Source: Arenivirga flava
Lineage (GTDB): Bacteria > Actinomycetota > Actinomycetes > Actinomycetales > Microbacteriaceae
Assembly: GCF_030161575.1 (NCBI RefSeq)
Contig: NZ_BSUL01000001.1
Coordinates: forward strand, 1,717,809-1,781,808
Direction of reading: 5' to 3'
DNA length: 64,000 bases
In this document: positions 9,282 to 17,110 of the stretch, one piece after another
Layout of the letters: each line of letters opens with the position of its first letter
Position numbering within the stretch: the first letter of the stretch is position 1
The notes under the pieces: model-generated
What the model was told of the DNA's origin: nothing
The model's input: the letters and a program-made list of their open reading frames with translations, nothing else
The model's database searches: none
Translations under genes and position numbers: made by a program

Positions 9282-11348
9282 TCAGGCGCTCGCGGCGACC
9301 TCCGCATCGACCTCGACCGCAGCGCCCGGCTCGCCCTGCCGCGACCGCCGCCTCGCGCGCGCAGCGGCGAACCAGGTGAGCAGCAGCGCCCCGACGAGCC
9401 AGAGCAGCAGCACGGGCACCGCCTCGGCCACGCCGATCGACCCGCCGGCGATGAGCGAGCGGAAGGCCTCGACGGCGTGGTTGAGCGGCAGCACGCCGTG
9501 CAGGGCCTGGAAGAGCGGCGGTGCCGTCTCGACCGGGTACGTCCCACCGGCGGAGGAGAGCTGGAGCACGATCATCAGCAGCGCGATGAAGCGACCCGGC
9601 GCGCCCAGCAGCGCGATGAGCGCCTGGTTGACCGCGACGAAGGTCAGGCTCGTGAGCAGCGCCATGCCGAGCAGCCCGGGCACGTCCGCGGCACGGACGC
9701 CCAGGCCGACCACCACCGCGCCGGTCATGAGCAGGCCCTGCACGACCGCGACCGCCGCGCCCGGGAGGTAGCTGCGCAGCGCCGCCACCACGCTCGGACC
9801 GCGCGCGGCCAGAGCGCTCGCGCGCAGGGCCGGCATCATCAGGTAGAAGGCGAGGGCGCCGACCCAGAGGGCGAGCGACATGAAGTACGGCGCCAGGCCG
9901 TAGCCGTAGCTGGGCACCTCGTTGACGCGCTGCGCGTCCAGGTCGACCGGGGTGGCCGCGACCTGGCCGAGGTGCTGGCGCTGTCCGGCCGTGTAGCTCG
10001 GCACGTCGTCGACGCCGTCGCGCAGGCGGGTCGCGAGCTGCCCGGCTCCGTCCTCGAGGCTGCCGAGGCCCTCGTCGAGGGCGGCGGCGCCGTCCGCGGC
10101 GTCCGCGGCACCGCCGGCGAGTGCCTCCGCACCGCTCCGCACCGTGCCCACGCCGTCGCGCAGCGCTGCCGTACCGCTCGCGAGCGCGCTGCCGCCGTCG
10201 GCCGCATCCGCGATGCCCTGAGCGAGGCCGGGTGCGGATGCGGCCAGGGCGCCGGTGCCCTCGGCCAGCGTGGCGAGACCGTCGTCGAGCGAGGCCGCGC
10301 CGCCGTCGAGCTGCGCGGCGCCCGCGGCGAGGCCCGTCAGACCGGGACGCTCCGCGCTGCCGTCGCCGACGAGCTCGGCGCTGCCCAGCTCGAGCTGCTG
10401 CACGGCGGCGCGGCGGGCCGCGTCGGGGAGAGCGTCCCAGTTCGCGAGCAGCTCCTGCAGGCCGGCGTCGAGACGCCGAGCGCCATCGAGCGCCGTCCCA
10501 CTGCCGCTCGCGAGCCGGTCGGCCCCCGCGGAGAGGTCCTGCGCGCCGGCCGAGGCCGCCCCCGCGCCGTCGGCGAGCTGCTGCGCCGAATCGGGCAGGG
10601 CCGTGGTGGCCTGGCGGAGGGACTCCAGCCCGCCGGAGAGCGACGCCGCACCGTCCGCCGCACCGGAGGCGCCGGCGGCGAGCTCGGGCAACCCGTCCCT
10701 CAGGCGCCCGGATCCGTCGCGCAGCTGCGCGAGGCCGGTGACGAGCCGGGCGGAGCCGCTGTGCGCATCCGCTGCGCCGCCGGCCAGCTCGCCCGCTCCG
10801 TCGGCGGCCTCCTGCAGCGAGTCGTGCACGTCGGTGAAGCCGACGTAGACGTTGTCGAGGTACTCCTCGGAGACCTGCGAGGCCAGCGACGCCGTGACCC
10901 GCTCCCCGATCGTCGCGGCGATGTTGCCGACGATGAGGTTCGAGCCGTCGTTGGTCTGCACGGTGAGCTCGGCGGCCGTGGCGGCCAGCGGGTCCTCGTC
11001 GCCCGCGGAGGCCACATCGGCGGAGAAGGTCTCGGGGATCGTGAGCACGGCCGCGTAGGCGCCGCTGGTGAGGCCGTCGCGCGCCGCGTCCGCGTCGACC
11101 GCGCTCCAGCGGAAGTTGTTCGAGGCGGTGCTCCCGACGAGCTCGTCGCGCACCTCGTCGCCGAGCTGCAGCCGTTCTCCGTCCGCCGCGTCGGCGCCGG
11201 CGTCGAGATCGACGACGGCCGCCGCGATGCCGTCGAGGTTGTGCGTCGGGTCCTCGTTGGACCAGACGAGCGCACCGGCGTAGATGGACGGGATGAGCGC
11301 GATCGCCACGAGCACGACGATCTGGAAGGGGCGGATGCGGCGGGTCAT
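9282..11348 (-). CDS. YhgE/Pip-domain membrane protein
   Basis: 688-aa membrane protein of the YhgE/Pip (ABC-2-like) family. One N-terminal TM (about 9-28) precedes a large extracytoplasmic region whose centre is a long Ala/Gly/Asp-rich array of LxxGxxxL repeats (about 180-470) expected to form helical bundles; five to six TM segments follow from about 505 to 665 (ALWVGALAFYLMMPALR, VVQGLLMTGAVVVGLGV). Related proteins are phage-infection protein Pip and T7SS-associated YhgE. Its ATG overlaps the TetR stop by ATGA, so the pair is coupled and probably autoregulated. Role here is probably export or envelope stress; unproven. Confidence 0.85.
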   Translation of the reverse strand: MTRRIRPFQIVVLVAIALIPSIYAGALVWSNEDPTHNLDGIAAAVVDLDAGADAADGERLQLGDEVRDELVGSTASNNFRWSAVDADAARDGLTSGAYAAVLTIPETFSADVASAGDEDPLAATAAELTVQTNDGSNLIVGNIAATIGERVTASLASQVSEEYLDNVYVGFTDVHDSLQEAADGAGELAGGAADAHSGSARLVTGLAQLRDGSGRLRDGLPELAAGASGAADGAASLSGGLESLRQATTALPDSAQQLADGAGAASAGAQDLSAGADRLASGSGTALDGARRLDAGLQELLANWDALPDAARRAAVQQLELGSAELVGDGSAERPGLTGLAAGAAQLDGGAASLDDGLATLAEGTGALAASAPGLAQGIADAADGGSALASGTAALRDGVGTVRSGAEALAGGAADAADGAAALDEGLGSLEDGAGQLATRLRDGVDDVPSYTAGQRQHLGQVAATPVDLDAQRVNEVPSYGYGLAPYFMSLALWVGALAFYLMMPALRASALAARGPSVVAALRSYLPGAAVAVVQGLLMTGAVVVGLGVRAADVPGLLGMALLTSLTFVAVNQALIALLGAPGRFIALLMIVLQLSSAGGTYPVETAPPLFQALHGVLPLNHAVEAFRSLIAGGSIGVAEAVPVLLLWLVGALLLTWFAAARARRRSRQGEPGAAVEVDAEVAASA

Positions 11349-11947
11349 GCGGTCGGTTCTCCCGATTCGGCACCCGAGAGGGTGATGAGCAGTGCGGCGA
11401 TGCGATCGGTCATCGCGTCGACGGCGTCGGGGCCCGAGAAGTCGGAGCCGAGCCAGTCGGTGATGATCCAGACGGCGCCGGCGGCGATGGCGGCGACCCG
11501 GTCCTCGGGCCGCAGCGCGGCGCCGCGCGGGATGCGCGCGCCGAGCGGCGACTGCTCGAGGATGCGGGTGGACAGGAAGGCGACGACCGAGGCGCTCAGC
11601 TCGCGACCGCTGGGGCCGTGCAGGGCGCGACGGTAGAAGACGGCGTGCTCGCGCAGGTGCTCGAGGAGTCCGCCGACGCCACCGTGCAGGAACGCGGCCC
11701 ACTGCCCGGTGCTCTCGAACGACGCCGGCGGCTGGATGAGCGCGATGCGCTGTTGCAGCCGAGCGAACGCCGCATCGCGGAACACCGACGGCAGGTCGCC
11801 GAAGTGCTGGTAGAGCGAGGGTCGGCTCACGCCGGCGCGCTCGACGAGGCCGCTGATCGTGATCTCTTCGAGCGGACCGGCCTCCATGGCCTCGGTCGCG
11901 GCGTCGAGGATCGCGGCGCGGGTGCGGGCGAGGCGGGGGTCGGTCAC
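11345..11947 (-). CDS. TetR-family transcriptional regulator of the YhgE/Pip gene
   Basis: 200-aa TetR regulator. HTH about residues 14-60 (ITISGLVERAGVSRPSLYQHFG), variable ligand-binding helices after. GTG at 11947 (MTDPRLARTRAAI) is preferred to a TTG at 11974: an AGAAAGG ribosome site precedes it and the operator at 11958-11995 would otherwise lie inside the coding region. Co-transcribed with and overlapping the membrane-protein gene, the classic arrangement of a repressor with its exporter-like target. Confidence 0.88.
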   Translation of the reverse strand: MTDPRLARTRAAILDAATEAMEAGPLEEITISGLVERAGVSRPSLYQHFGDLPSVFRDAAFARLQQRIALIQPPASFESTGQWAAFLHGGVGGLLEHLREHAVFYRRALHGPSGRELSASVVAFLSTRILEQSPLGARIPRGAALRPEDRVAAIAAGAVWIITDWLGSDFSGPDAVDAMTDRIAALLITLSGAESGEPTA

Positions 11948-11957
11948 GAGGACCACC

Positions 11958-11995
11958 TTTCTTACAGACGTCAAGAACTTTACGTCTGTAAGAAA
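11958..11995 (-). promoter_or_regulatory. Perfect inverted-repeat operator for the TetR/YhgE unit
   Basis: Arms TTTCTTACAGACGT (11958-11971) and ACGTCTGTAAGAAA (11982-11995) match in all 14 positions around a 10-bp spacer. A candidate promoter on the minus strand, TTGACG at 12006-12001 and TAAAGT in the spacer, is overlapped by the palindrome, so binding would block RNA polymerase. Confidence 0.8.
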
Positions 11996-12017
11996 TGCCC
12001 GTCAAGCCCACAGCGCG

Positions 12018-12407
12018 TCACACGGAGCGGACGTCCCCGTCCACGTAGACCCAGCGCCCGTCCTCGCGGACGAAGCGGCTGCGCTCGTGCAGCAGGCCGG
12101 CGCCGTCCGCATCCCGGTAGGAGGCGCGGAACTCGACGACCCCCTGCGCGTCCGCCGCTCCCCCGCCGACCGCGTCGACGATCTGCAGCCTGCGCCACAC
12201 CGTGCCGCCGTCGACCTCGAGGGAGGCCGGGCGGGTCGTGCGCGACCAGGAGCGCAGCAGGTAGGCGGCGTCGCCGAGCGCGAACGCACTGAACCGCGAG
12301 CGCATGAGCCGCTCGGCCGTCGGCGCCGGATGCCCCGCGTGGAGCGGCCCGCAGCAGGCGGCCAGCAGCTCGCCGCTGCCGCAGGGACAGGCGGGCGGGG
12401 CGGTCAT
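12018..12407 (-). CDS. YchJ-family protein (UPF0225)
   Basis: 129-aa protein with the family's N-terminal SEC-C-like zinc motif CPCGSG (about residues 7-12), second CCGP, then RSRFSAFALGDAAYLL and a C-terminal NTF2-like half ending SRFVREDGRWVYVDGD. Length and layout match YchJ. Function of the family is unclear; SEC-C motifs bind zinc and ribosomal or SecB-type partners. ATG 12407. Divergent from the hydrolase at 12449 with a 41-bp gap. Confidence 0.88.
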   Translation of the reverse strand: MTAPPACPCGSGELLAACCGPLHAGHPAPTAERLMRSRFSAFALGDAAYLLRSWSRTTRPASLEVDGGTVWRRLQIVDAVGGGAADAQGVVEFRASYRDADGAGLLHERSRFVREDGRWVYVDGDVRSV

Positions 12408-12448
12408 GCGCTCAGCCTAGGCCGACCGGGCACGCCTACGATCGGCGC

Positions 12449-13234
12449 ATGCAGAGGGGGCTCGCACGGCACGGGGCGCGACTGGGCCGCGCCATCGCCG
12501 ACGTCGTGCTCGCCGGCCTGCTCGGCCGGGAGTGGCTGCTCGACTCGCACTACGCCACCCGCTCGCACGTCGCGGTGCTGCGCCGCCCGCTCGATCCGAC
12601 CCGCTATCGCGAGGGACTCGCCGACCGCGCGCCCATCGTCCTGCTGCCCGGGATCTACGAGGACTGGCAGTTCCTGCATCCGCTCGCCGACCTCATGCAC
12701 GAGCTCGGGCACCCGACCCACGCGGTGGTCGAGCTGCGCCGCACCACCACGGGCATCGAGCGCGGGGCGGAGATCGTCTCGGCAGAGCTCGAGCGGCTCG
12801 ACCTGCGCGGCGCCGTGCTGCTCGCCCACAGCAAGGGCGGCCTGATCGGCAAGAAGGTGATGCTGGGGCCGAGCGGATGGCGGGTGGCCCGCCTGGTCGC
12901 GATCGCCACCCCGTTCTCCGGCTCGGCGTGGGGCGACGTGCTGCCCGTGCGCGCCATCCGGGCGCTCGCGCCCTCCTCCCCCGACGTGCTCGCGCTCGCC
13001 GCGGAGACGGCCGTGAACGCGCGGATCACCTCGATCTACCCGCTCTTCGACCCCCACGTGCCGGGTGGCAGCGAGCTGCCGGGTGCCGAGAACGTGCGGC
13101 TGCCGATCGCCGGGCACTCGCGCATCCTGGCCGACCCGGTCGCCCTGCGCGCCGTGGGCCGAGCGGTGGCCGGGGCGGCGGAGGAGGCCGAGCGCGCAGC
13201 GGGGGATGCGCCGCTCGGCGACCGGTCGCGCTGA
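12449..13234 (+). CDS. Alpha/beta-hydrolase (lipase-like)
   Basis: 261-aa alpha/beta-fold hydrolase. Oxyanion-loop region VLLPGIYEDWQFL about 63-75, nucleophile elbow LLAHSKGGLIG with Ser near 129, and candidate His in IAGHSRILAD near 227. The elbow reads AHSKG rather than GxSxG, as in some PGAP1/triacylglycerol-lipase-like members. No signal peptide is obvious; the N-terminus has a short hydrophobic stretch (IADVVLAGLLG). Substrate unknown. Its 3' end converges on the antitoxin-like gene across a 39-bp tandem duplication. Confidence 0.75.
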   Translation: MQRGLARHGARLGRAIADVVLAGLLGREWLLDSHYATRSHVAVLRRPLDPTRYREGLADRAPIVLLPGIYEDWQFLHPLADLMHELGHPTHAVVELRRTTTGIERGAEIVSAELERLDLRGAVLLAHSKGGLIGKKVMLGPSGWRVARLVAIATPFSGSAWGDVLPVRAIRALAPSSPDVLALAAETAVNARITSIYPLFDPHVPGGSELPGAENVRLPIAGHSRILADPVALRAVGRAVAGAAEEAERAAGDAPLGDRSR

Positions 13235-13305
13235 ACCGGGCGGGTCGGCGCCGCTCGTCGCCCGGTCTTCTGAACTGGGCGGGTCAGCGCCGCTCGTCGC
13301 CGAGG
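13231..13305. repeat. 39-bp tandem duplication covering a gene tail
   Basis: Two adjacent copies (from 13231 and 13270) of CTGAACYGGGCGGGTCRGCG followed by CCGCTCGTCGCC. The second copy contains the stop and last codons (DERR) of the antitoxin-like gene; the first is a fossil duplicate of that 3' end. Confidence 0.7.
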
Positions 13306-13475
13306 TGCTTGCGAGCCGCCTGACGCGCCTTCTCGATCTTGTCGCGGTGCTTGCCGCCCGTGACCCGGTCGCCGGCCTGCGCGATGCCGTCCACGGCCTT
13401 GCGACCCGCCGACCGGCCCTGCTCGGTCTTCAGCGCGTGCTGCGCCGCCTTGAGGATCTTCGAGAAGTTCGCCAT
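13284..13475 (-). CDS. MT0933/Rv0909-like antitoxin-type small protein
   Basis: 63-aa, highly basic (many Lys/Arg) protein: FSKILKAAQHALKTEQG then AGDRVTGGKHRDKIEKARQ. The GDxVTGGKHxDKI pattern resembles the Rv0909/MT0933 antitoxin family, which in mycobacteria pairs with an upstream toxin (Rv0910-like). No START-like toxin gene is next to it here, so it would be an orphan, or a nucleoid/stress protein of the same fold. ATG at 13475; GC-rich surroundings offer no clear ribosome site. Confidence 0.6.
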   Translation of the reverse strand: MANFSKILKAAQHALKTEQGRSAGRKAVDGIAQAGDRVTGGKHRDKIEKARQAARKHLGDERR

Positions 13476-13526
13476 GCGCTCATGATCCGCTGCACCGCTG
13501 TGAGCGGTGCAAGGACCGGCTGAGGG

Positions 13527-14216
13527 TCAGCCCCGCGCCGCGAGCAGCGCCGCGACGACGCGTGCCGAGCGCTCGGCGGCGTCGTCCACGTGCTCACTGA
13601 ACTCACCGCCGTCGGCGAGATCGGAGATGCCGCGCACCGCGACGAACCCGACCCCGTGCCGGAAAGCCACCTGCGCGAGCGCGGAGGTCTCCATGTCGGC
13701 GAAGAGCGTGTCGGGGAAGTCGGCGAGGATGCGGCGCGCTCTCTCCGGGACGACGAACGCGTCGGTGGAGACCGCGTCGCCGATGCGCACCACGTCGCCG
13801 GTGAGCGACGCGGCCGCCGCGACCAGCTCCGGCGGCGCCTCGTAGCCGTCGGGCATGCGGGGCACCTGGCCCAGCGCGTAGCCGAAGACCGTCACGTCGA
13901 CGTCGGCGTGCACGACCCGCTCCGCGACGACGACGTCGCCGACCTCGACCTGCTCGCCGAGGCCGCCGGCGGTGCCGGCGCTCACGACCAGCTCGGCCGG
14001 CGCATCCGCTGCGCTCAGCGCGTGCAGGGCGGCGGTGAGCGAGGTCGCGGCGTTGACGAGGCCGATGCCGCCCTGCACCACGGCGACCGGGCGCCCGTCG
14101 AGGCTGCCGCGCCACCAGGGCTGGCCGGCGAGCGGTGCCTGCTCGATCGCCTCGCCCACGTGCGCGAGCACGGCGCCGGCCTCCTCGGCCATCGCCGCGA
14201 CGACGACGACCGTCAC
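13527..14216 (-). CDS. mtnN: 5'-methylthioadenosine/S-adenosylhomocysteine nucleosidase
   Basis: 229-aa Pfs/MtnN enzyme that cleaves SAH to S-ribosylhomocysteine, the substrate of LuxS, and MTA to methylthioribose. Glu in AAMAEEAGAV (about 11-12), the GGIGLVNAA glycine motif, the METSALAQVAF ribose/base-binding motif near 180 and the catalytic Asp in RGISDLADGG near 203 are all present. GTG start at 14216 overlaps the luxS stop (GTGA), giving a tightly coupled luxS-mtnN pair for the activated methyl cycle. Confidence 0.94.
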   Translation of the reverse strand: MTVVVVAAMAEEAGAVLAHVGEAIEQAPLAGQPWWRGSLDGRPVAVVQGGIGLVNAATSLTAALHALSAADAPAELVVSAGTAGGLGEQVEVGDVVVAERVVHADVDVTVFGYALGQVPRMPDGYEAPPELVAAAASLTGDVVRIGDAVSTDAFVVPERARRILADFPDTLFADMETSALAQVAFRHGVGFVAVRGISDLADGGEFSEHVDDAAERSARVVAALLAARG

Positions 14217-14683
14217 GCCATCACCGTCGACCACTCGGCGCGGGCGGCGAGGAAGGGACGCACGGCCTCCTTCGCCTTCTCGAGGTCGTGGTGCGCGGCC
14301 CAGCCGCACTGCACCTCGTTCGCGGCGGGCACCTCGGCGGCCTCGAGCACGTCGTGCAGGGTGCGCTCGATGAGCGCCTCGACCTCGGCGATCTCGAGAT
14401 CGCCGTCGAGGGCTAGGTAGAAGCCGGTCAGGCATCCCATCGGCGAGAAGTCGATGATGCGGTCGCTGTGGGCGCGCGAGAACTCGGCGAACATGTGCTC
14501 GACCGAGTGCACGGCCTCGCCGTCGAGGTGTGCGACGTTCGGCTGCGTGAAGCGCACGTCGTACTTGGAGACGACGCCGCCGCTCTTCAGCTCCTTGCGG
14601 TCGGCGAGCCGCACGTAGGGGGCGACGACGGCGCGGTGGTCGAGGTTGAAGGACTCGACGCGGGCGCGAGGGTTCTCGGTCAT
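14213..14683 (-). CDS. luxS: S-ribosylhomocysteine lyase LuxS
   Basis: Splits S-ribosylhomocysteine to homocysteine and DPD, the AI-2 precursor. The Zn/Fe site H59-S-V-E62-H63 and Cys near 128 (EVQCGW) are present, along with the catalytic Cys84 in SPMGCLTGFY. 156 aa is the normal length. ATG at 14683 follows GAAGGGAAGCC. First gene of an operon with mtnN. AI-2 signalling versus simple methyl-cycle recycling cannot be distinguished; no lsr-type uptake genes are in the window. Confidence 0.95.
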   Translation of the reverse strand: MTENPRARVESFNLDHRAVVAPYVRLADRKELKSGGVVSKYDVRFTQPNVAHLDGEAVHSVEHMFAEFSRAHSDRIIDFSPMGCLTGFYLALDGDLEIAEVEALIERTLHDVLEAAEVPAANEVQCGWAAHHDLEKAKEAVRPFLAARAEWSTVMA

Positions 14684-14776
14684 GGTGGCTTCCCTTCGAC
14701 GGCGGATGCGCGGATGCGCGGGCCGTCGTCCATCCTCCCACCCGCATCCGCTCGTGTGACGCGCGATGATCGTGGC

Positions 14777-15337
14777 ATGCATGAACCACGCAGGACGCAC
14801 GCCGAGCGCCGCGCCGTCGACGGGCGCCTGATCGAGCGCGTGCCCGTGCCGCCGCTCGCCGCCGCGCTGGAGCTGGAGCCGCACCCGGAGGGCGGCTGGT
14901 ACCGCCGCACCTGGGCCGGCGCCGCGGAGGTCGCACTCGCGGACGGGCGTGTACGGCCCGCGGCGACCCTCATCCTCTTCCTGCTGCCGGCGGGCGAGGC
15001 GTCGGCGTGGCACCGCGTGGACTCGGACGAGATCTGGATCTGGAACGGGCTGGGCCCGATCGCGCTGCAGCTCGGCGGCGACGGGGAGACGCCGGTCGGC
15101 GGGGAGATCGTGCGGCTCGGCGACGTGCGCGGCAGCGGCGGCGACGGCGGTCGCAGTGGCGACGGCGGTCGCGGCGGCGGTGGCGACGGCGGTCGCGGTG
15201 GCGACGGCGGTCGCGCCCAGGCGCTCGTGCCCGGCGGCGTGTGGCAGCGCACGCTGCCGGGCGAGGCGGAGGCGCTCGCGAGCTGCATCGTCTCGCCGGG
15301 GTTCTCGTTCGACGACTTCGTGCTGCACGAGGGCTGA
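14777..15337 (+). CDS. DUF985-family cupin protein with Gly-rich insert
   Basis: 186-aa Cupin_5 (DUF985) protein. Family motifs HPEGGWYRRTW (about 36-46), SAWHRVDSDEIW (about 77-88) and the C-terminal SPGFSFDDFVL are intact. Between the last strands, residues about 118-147 are a low-complexity GGDGGR array encoded by a 15-bp-like ggcgacggcggtcgc tandem repeat (15133-15218), absent from typical members. Substrate unknown; the family is RmlC-like. ATG 14777; divergent from luxS with 93 bp between. Confidence 0.82.
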   Translation: MHEPRRTHAERRAVDGRLIERVPVPPLAAALELEPHPEGGWYRRTWAGAAEVALADGRVRPAATLILFLLPAGEASAWHRVDSDEIWIWNGLGPIALQLGGDGETPVGGEIVRLGDVRGSGGDGGRSGDGGRGGGGDGGRGGDGGRAQALVPGGVWQRTLPGEAEALASCIVSPGFSFDDFVLHEG

Positions 15338-15444
15338 GGCGCCGCCGCGGGGCGGGCTTGCGCGGGGTGTGCTTGCGCGGGGTGTGGCGAGCCGCGCTTG
15401 CGTGGGCCGTGGCGAGCTGCGCTCGCGCGGGCCGTGCGGGGCCG

Positions 15445-15508
15445 TCTCAGCGTCGAAACGACAACTCAGCATCGATCGCGGGGCTGAGTTGTCGGCACGG
15501 TACTGAGT
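15445..15508. repeat. 64-bp palindromic repeat, family A copy 1
   Basis: Layout 6-13-6-14-6-13-6: TCTCAG, core CGTCGAAACGACA, ACTCAG, 14-bp loop, CTGAGT, core TGTCGGCACGGTA, CTGAGT. Lies 3' of the cupin gene. Confidence 0.85.
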
Positions 15509-15532
15509 CGTACGGGCGCAGGCGCAGCGCGG

Positions 15533-15693
15533 GTGTGGGCACGAGCGCAGCGCGGGTGTGGGCACGAGCGCAGCGCGGGTGTGGGCACGAGCGCAGCGCG
15601 GGCGTGGGCACGAGCGCAGCGCGGGCGTGGGCACGAGCGCAGCGCGGGCGTGGGCACGAGCGCAGCGCGGGCGTGGGCACGAGCGCAGCGCGG
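15533..15693. repeat. 23-bp tandem repeat array
   Basis: Seven adjacent copies of GYGTGGGCACGAG followed by CGCAGCGCGG: the first three have T at position 2 and the last four have C, otherwise identical; degenerate partial copies flank both sides. Sits between two family A palindromes. Confidence 0.9.
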
Positions 15694-15775
15694 GCGTGGG
15701 CGCGGGCATGCGCCGGTCGCCGCAGCACGCGAGCCCACCACCACCGCACGCAGGCTGCGCCGCCGCGCGGGACCG

Positions 15776-15839
15776 CCTCAGCGTCGAAACGACAACTCGG
15801 CATCGATCGCGGGGCTGAGTTGTCGGCACGGTACTGAGT
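15776..15839. repeat. 64-bp palindromic repeat, family A copy 2
   Basis: Almost identical to the copy at 15445 (second word ACTCGG instead of ACTCAG) including the 14-bp loop and the following TCGTACGGGCG, so the two probably arose by duplication around the 23-bp array. Confidence 0.85.
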
Positions 15840-16017
15840 CGTACGGGCGCGGGCGCAGGCGCAGTCCGGGCGCGGCGCGGGCGCAGCGCGGGCGCGGCGC
15901 GGCGCGAGCGCGAGCGCAGGCGCGAGCGCGGCGCGGGAGGATGGGAACCGCGGGGGCGATCACGCCGAACCGTAGTGCGCGGGGTGCAACGCGCATCCGT
16001 CCGTCGAGAGGAATCCC

Positions 16018-16866
16018 ATGACCCGCAGGACCGTGCTCATCACCGGCGGCTCCGACGGCCTCGGTGCCGTGGCCGCCGGCCTCGCCGCGTCGCGCGGCGA
16101 GCGGGTGCTGATCGTGGGGCGCAACCCCGAGAAGACCGCGGCGGTCGCCGAGCGCACGGGTGCCGAGCCCTTCGTGGCCGACTTCTCGGAGCTGGACCAG
16201 GTGCGCGAGCTGGCGGAGCGCATCCGCTCGGCCGTGTCGCACGAGGGTGCGGGCATCGACGCGCTCGCGAACAACGCCGGCGGCATCTTCCGGGAGGAGC
16301 AGCTGACCGTCGACGGCAACGAGCTGACCCTCCAGGTGAACCACCTGTCGCCGTTCCTGCTCACCCGGCTGCTCATGGACGAGCTGCTGGCCGGCGACGG
16401 CGCGACGATCGTGAACACCTCGAGCATCGCGCACCGCCTCTGGGGGGACATCGCGCTGGACGACCTCGACAACGTGCGCGGGTACAGCCCCGAGAAGGCC
16501 TACGGCGACGCGAAGCTCGCCAATGCGATGTTCGCGCGGGCCCTGCACGAGCGCTACGCCGACCGCGGCATCGCGGCGGTCGCGTTCCACCCGGGCATCG
16601 TGGCGACGGGGTTCGCCGGCGACACCACGAGCGTGCTGCGCTGGCTCTACGGCTCCCCGCTGGCGAAGCCCTTCCTCACCACGGCGCAACGCGGCGGCGA
16701 GACCCTCGACCGCTTCCTGAGCGGACGCCCCGGGGCCGACTGGAAGCCCGGCGCCTACTACTCGAAGCGCCGGCTCGGGAGGCTGCTCAACCCGCAGCTG
16801 CTCGACGACCGCATCGTGAACGGGCTGTGGGAGCGCAGCGCCGAGCGGGTCGGCATCGCGAGCTGA
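16018..16866 (+). CDS. SDR-family oxidoreductase (retinol-dehydrogenase/protochlorophyllide-reductase-like)
   Basis: 282-aa SDR. TGGSDGLGAVAA near residue 9 binds the cofactor and VGRNPEKTAA suggests NADP preference (Arg after the second strand); NNAGG near 87, catalytic region TSSIAHRLWG near 139 and YGDAK near 162-166. The C-terminal HPGIVATGFAGDTTS and late TGRPGADWKPGAYYS follow the WW-domain-oxidoreductase/RDH type. Substrate unknown. ATG 16018 with GAGAGGAA upstream. Single gene; followed by a convergent lldD and a palindrome. Confidence 0.87.
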   Translation: MTRRTVLITGGSDGLGAVAAGLAASRGERVLIVGRNPEKTAAVAERTGAEPFVADFSELDQVRELAERIRSAVSHEGAGIDALANNAGGIFREEQLTVDGNELTLQVNHLSPFLLTRLLMDELLAGDGATIVNTSSIAHRLWGDIALDDLDNVRGYSPEKAYGDAKLANAMFARALHERYADRGIAAVAFHPGIVATGFAGDTTSVLRWLYGSPLAKPFLTTAQRGGETLDRFLSGRPGADWKPGAYYSKRRLGRLLNPQLLDDRIVNGLWERSAERVGIAS

Positions 16867-16902
16867 CGCACGAGGCCCGCGGCGTGGTGCAGCCCCGACG
16901 CC

Positions 16903-16962
16903 GCAGTACGAGAACGACAGGGCTGCACGCGTGCGCGTACTGCCGTGTCGCTTCGATACTGC
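16903..16962. repeat. 60-bp palindromic repeat with GCAGTA word (family A relative)
   Basis: Layout 6-13-6-10-6-13-6: GCAGTA, core CGAGAACGACAGG, GCTGCA, 10-bp loop, TACTGC, core CGTGTCGCTTCGA, TACTGC. The core contains CGAAGCGACA as in family A but the flanking word is GCAGTA instead of ACTCAG. Between convergent genes. Confidence 0.7.
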
Positions 16963-17039
16963 GGCTCGGGCGATCGGATGCACGATCCGGAGTCGGGGCC
17001 GGGGGCGGGCCCCGCGACCGCCGCCGGTCCCTGCGCGCG

Positions 17040-17110
17040 CCCGCGGGTCAGCCGCGGAGGCGGGCGGGTCAGCCGCGGAGGCGGGCGTGTCAGCCGCGGG
17101 GGCGGGGCAC
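17040..17110. repeat. Tandem copies of the lldD gene tail
   Basis: Three near-identical ~21-bp units GTCAGCCGCGGAGGCGGGCG; the last contains the stop and final codons (PRPRG) of the convergent lldD gene and the earlier two are beyond its stop. Confidence 0.65.

Larger units (their letters stand above)
15338..16017. other. 680-bp gene-free region made of repeats
   Basis: Holds GC-rich direct repeats (15350-15435), two 64-bp palindromic family A elements, a 23-bp tandem array and GC-rich simple sequence (15845-15945). Long open frames here exist only because the 23-bp unit lacks stops; no ribosome site or conserved protein is seen. Confidence 0.75.

Noticed and set aside
8814-11636. 940-codon open frame antisense to the YhgE/Pip gene
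   Set aside because: Same GC-skew artefact; the minus strand encodes TM helices and family motifs with a good start.
15533-15693. CRISPR-like array
   Set aside because: The units are contiguous with no spacers, no cas genes are in the window and the repeat is not partially palindromic.
15523-15720. Repeat proteins encoded by the 23-bp array (WARAQRG-type repeats) in three frames
   Set aside because: A 23-bp unit with no stops gives open frames in all phases; there is no start signal or codon bias, and it lies between palindromic repeats.
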